From Planctomycetaceae bacterium (GTDB taxonomy: Bacteria > Planctomycetota > Planctomycetia > Planctomycetales > Planctomycetaceae), in assembly GCA_019636285.1 (NCBI GenBank), contig JAHBXV010000009.1:62001-126000 (forward strand): a DNA stretch of 64,000 nt, in the 5' to 3' direction. Shown here piece by piece: positions 61,233 through 64,000 of the stretch. A program made the translations under genes and the position numbers. Each line of letters begins with the position of its first letter. Within the stretch, counting starts at the first letter, position 1. Below the pieces are notes generated by a model. The model was not told where the DNA came from. It made no database searches and saw only the letters and a list, made by a program, of their open reading frames with translations.

Positions 61233-62309
61233 GTGTCGGAAAACACGTACAAGGCATCTGGTGTCGACTTGGAGCTGTATGAACAAGCCATGCAGCGCCT
61301 ACCGGCGCTGATGAAGCGGACGCACACCCCGCGCGTGATGCCGCTTGCCGATGCCTTCGCCGGGCTGTTCCGACTCAATGCGTCTTCGATTCCGGAAAAG
61401 CGGAGTTACGACGACCCGGTTCTGGTCTCGGGAACCGATGGCGTAGGAACGAAAATCAAGGTTGCCCAACGGGTTGGGAAATTCAACACCGTGGGGATCG
61501 ATCTCGTCGCGATGTCGGTCAACGACTGCCTGTGCCTCGGAGCCGAGCCGCTCTTTTTCCTCGATTATCTCGCCCTGGGCAAAGACGACCCCGATCTGAT
61601 CGCGCAACTTGTCGAGGGTGTTTCCGACGGGTGCGCCGCCTGCGGCGCCGCCCTCATGGGGGGAGAAACGGCCATCATGCCGGATCTCTATGCCCCCGGA
61701 GACTTTGACCTCGCCGGTTTCTGCGTGGGAGTGGTTGAGCGAACGAAGATTGTCGATGGCTCCGCGATCCGGCCGGGCGATGTGGTGATCGGCCTGCCGA
61801 GCAGCGGCTTTCATTCCAACGGCTACAGCCTGGTGCGCCGCGTGGTTTTCGAGCAGGCCGGCCTGGCGATCGACCAGCACATTGAAGAGTTGGGCACGAC
61901 CGTGGGCGCGGCACTGCTCGAACCGACCATTCTCTACGTCAAGCCGGTGCTGGAGCTCATCAGCCGGTTTGGAGTGCGGACGGGAATCAGCGGATTGGCT
62001 CACATTACAGGCGGCGGGTTGATCGACAACACCGTCCGCATCCTCCCCGAGGGGGTGCGTCTGGTGTTTGACCGGTCCTCGTGGACGATCCCGCCGTTGT
62101 TCCGGTGGCTGCAAGAGTTGGGGAAGATCGACACCGAGGAAATGTACAAGGTCTTCAACATGGGGATCGGCTTCTGCGTGATCGTCCGGCCCGAGATCGC
62201 CGATTCGGTGGTGAGCGACCTGCGTCAGAAGGGAATCTCGGCGGCGATGATCGGTCGCGCTGAGTCGGGGACGAAGGGAGCCGAATATGGATCGCTCGTC
62301 AACGCGTGA
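61233..62309 (+). CDS. purM: Phosphoribosylformylglycinamidine cyclo-ligase (AIR synthase)
   Basis: 358 residues from a GTG at 61233, six bases after GAGGAG; a TTG at 61203 would add ten residues without family support. KASGVDLELYEQAM, LVSGTDGVGTKIKVAQ, VDLVAMSVNDCLCLGAEPLF, LMGGETAIMP and GISGLAHITGGGLIDN are the PurM/ThiL-like core for ATP and FGAM binding. It closes the imidazole ring in purine synthesis. About 50 bp before the ABC-2 permease gene on the same strand; that link is probably incidental. Confidence 0.97.
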   Translation: MSENTYKASGVDLELYEQAMQRLPALMKRTHTPRVMPLADAFAGLFRLNASSIPEKRSYDDPVLVSGTDGVGTKIKVAQRVGKFNTVGIDLVAMSVNDCLCLGAEPLFFLDYLALGKDDPDLIAQLVEGVSDGCAACGAALMGGETAIMPDLYAPGDFDLAGFCVGVVERTKIVDGSAIRPGDVVIGLPSSGFHSNGYSLVRRVVFEQAGLAIDQHIEELGTTVGAALLEPTILYVKPVLELISRFGVRTGISGLAHITGGGLIDNTVRILPEGVRLVFDRSSWTIPPLFRWLQELGKIDTEEMYKVFNMGIGFCVIVRPEIADSVVSDLRQKGISAAMIGRAESGTKGAEYGSLVNA

Positions 62310-62361
62310 TCCATCCTGCCTAAATTGAGACGCCTCTCAGTCACCGGACGACATCGAACGC

Positions 62362-63183
62362 ATGTTGGAATCGCTCAAGATTTATGGCGCGGTTCTCGGC
62401 GCGTTCCTGCGGAATGCCTGGGTGCGAGAACTGACGTTTCGGGCCAACTTCTTCATCACGCTGGTGACGCGTGGCTGCTGGTTCGCCATGCAGGTCTACC
62501 TGTTCGACACGATTTTTCGCCAGGTTCCGCTGATTAACGACTGGAGCCGCGAAGAGTATTTCGTGTTCATGGCGACCGGCATGCTCATCAATTCGGTCGT
62601 CGAAGCGTTCTTCATGCCCAATTGCGCCAACTTCAGCGAGTTGATCCGTACCGGCAATCTCGATTTCGTGCTGCTTAAACCGATCGACCCGCAGTTTATT
62701 GTCTCATTCGAGAAGATTGATCTCGCGATGCTCTCCCAGGTCGCATTGGCTGGATCGCTGTTGGCCTACGCCCTGTCTCGGCTCGATCACACGATCTCCT
62801 GGCAGAACGTCCTGCTGTATTTTGTCCTGGTGTCCGCCGCCGTGGCCTTCTTCTACAGCCTGATGCTCGCCTTGGCTGCCACGAGCATCTTTTTCGGCCG
62901 AAACCAGGGTCTGCTCGACTTCTGGTTCTATGTGACCGTCTTCGCCCGCTACCCGTCGACGATTTACAGCGGCAGCCCGGCCGGCGAAGTCGTGCGATTT
63001 GTCTTTTCGTACGTCTTGCCGATTCTGCTGGTGGTGACCATTCCCGCCCGCGTGCTGGGAGACATGGTCGTGGAACCGAGCTGGGTTGCCGGATTCACCG
63101 TCGCGACGGGGCTGGCGGCCCTCTTGGTATCGCGGCTGATCTTCCTGTGGTCGATCACGCGCTATCGCAGCGTCGGCGGATAA
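62362..63183 (+). CDS. ABC-2 type transporter permease (DUF990-like)
   Basis: 273 residues, six hydrophobic segments: [98 protein letters not shown] and [39 protein letters not shown] and [20 protein letters not shown] are typical of the ABC-2 branch often annotated DUF990. The usual partner permease and ATPase genes are not adjacent, so they must be encoded elsewhere or upstream of this window's reach. Substrate unknown. Confidence 0.85.
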   Translation: MLESLKIYGAVLGAFLRNAWVRELTFRANFFITLVTRGCWFAMQVYLFDTIFRQVPLINDWSREEYFVFMATGMLINSVVEAFFMPNCANFSELIRTGNLDFVLLKPIDPQFIVSFEKIDLAMLSQVALAGSLLAYALSRLDHTISWQNVLLYFVLVSAAVAFFYSLMLALAATSIFFGRNQGLLDFWFYVTVFARYPSTIYSGSPAGEVVRFVFSYVLPILLVVTIPARVLGDMVVEPSWVAGFTVATGLAALLVSRLIFLWSITRYRSVGG

Positions 63184-63205
63184 AGGCAATCGATCCGGCG
63201 CGGCA

Positions 63206-64000
63206 TCAGGGACATTCGAGAGCGAGAATGCCCGGAACCGAAATCGTCTGACCGCGCGCTTCGATGCCCACGGTCGGCCATTCGGTGGATGGCGTCAGTC
63301 GAGCCGTCCCCGCTTCGGTCATCAGCACGGAATCCCCGGACAAGACCGCGCCGACTCCAGGTGTCCACAGAACCGCCTGATCGTGCTCGAGAACCTGGGT
63401 TGAAGAGGGGCCGATTCGAGTCGCCGGATACCGATAGCCGACCAGGCATCCCTGGTCGCCGCGGCGCCACTCGTCGTCAACGCCCGCCTTCACATAGACT
63501 CGTTTGACGCGATCCCACATCTCGGCCACCGTCTGCCCCGCGTGGGTGTAGGCCAGGGCAGCACCGTGAACGAGCGCGAGCTTCTGGAAGTCTTCCCACA
63601 CGGCCGAGGGAGGCTGACCCAGGCAGACCGTTCGAGCAGCCCCGACGTGCAAACCGCGGTAGCGCCCCACCGCCACCAGCGAGCAGTAACTTTGAACGAC
63701 GTCGGTCGACCACCCCCAGTTTCGGAACTGGGCAGCACGACCATCGGCGGCGACCTGCAAGCGAACCGTTTGAACGTCGTGCTTGAGCAGGCGATGGGCG
63801 AGTTCTCCCGCCAGTTCGGCCTCGGTGCGCCCCGGTCGCAGATTCCGGCAGGTAGCTTCCAGCGCGTGGGCGACCAGGCGGCCCGCGTCGCGCACCGCCT
63901 GCAATTCCGCTTCGACAAGACTCCCCTGGCAATCGGCCACCGCTTCGGCGTACGGGACAGTTCCCGGAAATCCGAGATCGCTTCCCACCTGCCGTCCGCG
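63206..64000 (-). CDS. M24-fold (creatinase/aminopeptidase P-like) protein, degenerate, 5' end cut off
   Basis: Open from the right edge to a stop at 63206, about 264 visible residues; a GTG at 63988 is available but the frame stays open beyond it, so the true start is probably outside. Helical VEAELQAVRDAGRLVAHALE and RPGRTEAELAGELAHRLLKH begin the pita-bread domain. The five metal ligands are not visible: RGLHVGAARTVCLG lacks the second Asp, QGCLVGYRYPATR lacks the His, and VLWTPGV and GDSVLMTEAGT lack the two Glu as arranged in active enzymes. Probably a pseudopeptidase with a binding role. Confidence 0.7.
   Translation of the reverse strand, partial: RGRQVGSDLGFPGTVPYAEAVADCQGSLVEAELQAVRDAGRLVAHALEATCRNLRPGRTEAELAGELAHRLLKHDVQTVRLQVAADGRAAQFRNWGWSTDVVQSYCSLVAVGRYRGLHVGAARTVCLGQPPSAVWEDFQKLALVHGAALAYTHAGQTVAEMWDRVKRVYVKAGVDDEWRRGDQGCLVGYRYPATRIGPSSTQVLEHDQAVLWTPGVGAVLSGDSVLMTEAGTARLTPSTEWPTVGIEARGQTISVPGILALECP

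Overview
The window reads as ordinary chromosome from a member of the Planctomycetota. It is GC-rich and codes densely on both strands. Its lineage-typical families include a DUF1501 Tat-exported protein, a DUF1080 protein, a CRTAC1/FG-GAP lipoprotein, a DUF4175-type coiled-coil membrane protein next to a secreted alpha/alpha-toroid protein, the HpnE squalene enzyme, ThyX in place of ThyA, and many small secreted proteins found mainly in this phylum. Dispersed palindromic intergenic repeats fit the same assignment. I cannot name the genus. I saw no rRNA, convincing tRNA, insertion sequence, integrase, prophage or CRISPR array.

Layout. 0-9.8 kb: end of an SDR gene, a TadE-like pseudopilin, a HIT protein, a MATE transporter, a DUF1080 protein, a NUDIX hydrolase, a LysM-L,D-transpeptidase, an SPFH-GYF protein and rarA. 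9.8-20.7 kb: two D-2-hydroxyacid dehydrogenases, a divergent csrA followed by uppS and cdsA, an HD-domain protein, manC, a PDZ protein, a coiled-coil protein and thyX. 20.9-26.0 kb: a minus-strand operon with overlapping start and stop codons that joins a STAS-domain membrane protein, hpnE and a membrane histidine kinase. 26.4-37.3 kb: prolyl oligopeptidase, two oxidoreductases, a cysteine desulfurase, the toroid/DUF4175 pair and a probable PD-(D/E)XK-like protein. 37.4-53.4 kb: a TPR protein, CRTAC1, metX-metW, a DUF255 protein, DUF1501, an exported PCMT, dapF, a phosphate acyltransferase, enoyl-CoA hydratase, a HEAT-like protein and a histone-deacetylase-family hydrolase. 53.4-57.2 kb: an accessory stretch of small unrecognised genes with visibly lower GC, including an orphan ParD-like antitoxin and a possible uracil-DNA-glycosylase-fold protein. 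57.3-64 kb: trpS, pyrD, a small lipoprotein, an HU-family protein, a YkgJ-type protein, purM, an ABC-2 permease and a degenerate M24 protein cut by the window edge.

Functional themes. Cell envelope: uppS, cdsA, dapF, the LysM-L,D-transpeptidase and manC together fit a peptidoglycan-containing planctomycete; hpnE points to squalene or hopanoid synthesis. Core metabolism: metX/metW, thyX, pyrD, purM and trpS. The most novel-looking items are the STAS-HpnE-kinase operon, a candidate small structured RNA near 52.2 kb, the palindromic repeat families, the nuclease-like protein at 36.6-37.3 kb, the accessory island, and an M24-fold protein that has lost its metal ligands. No complete undescribed defence or mobile system can be demonstrated here. 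Family names come from reading motifs, without database searches.
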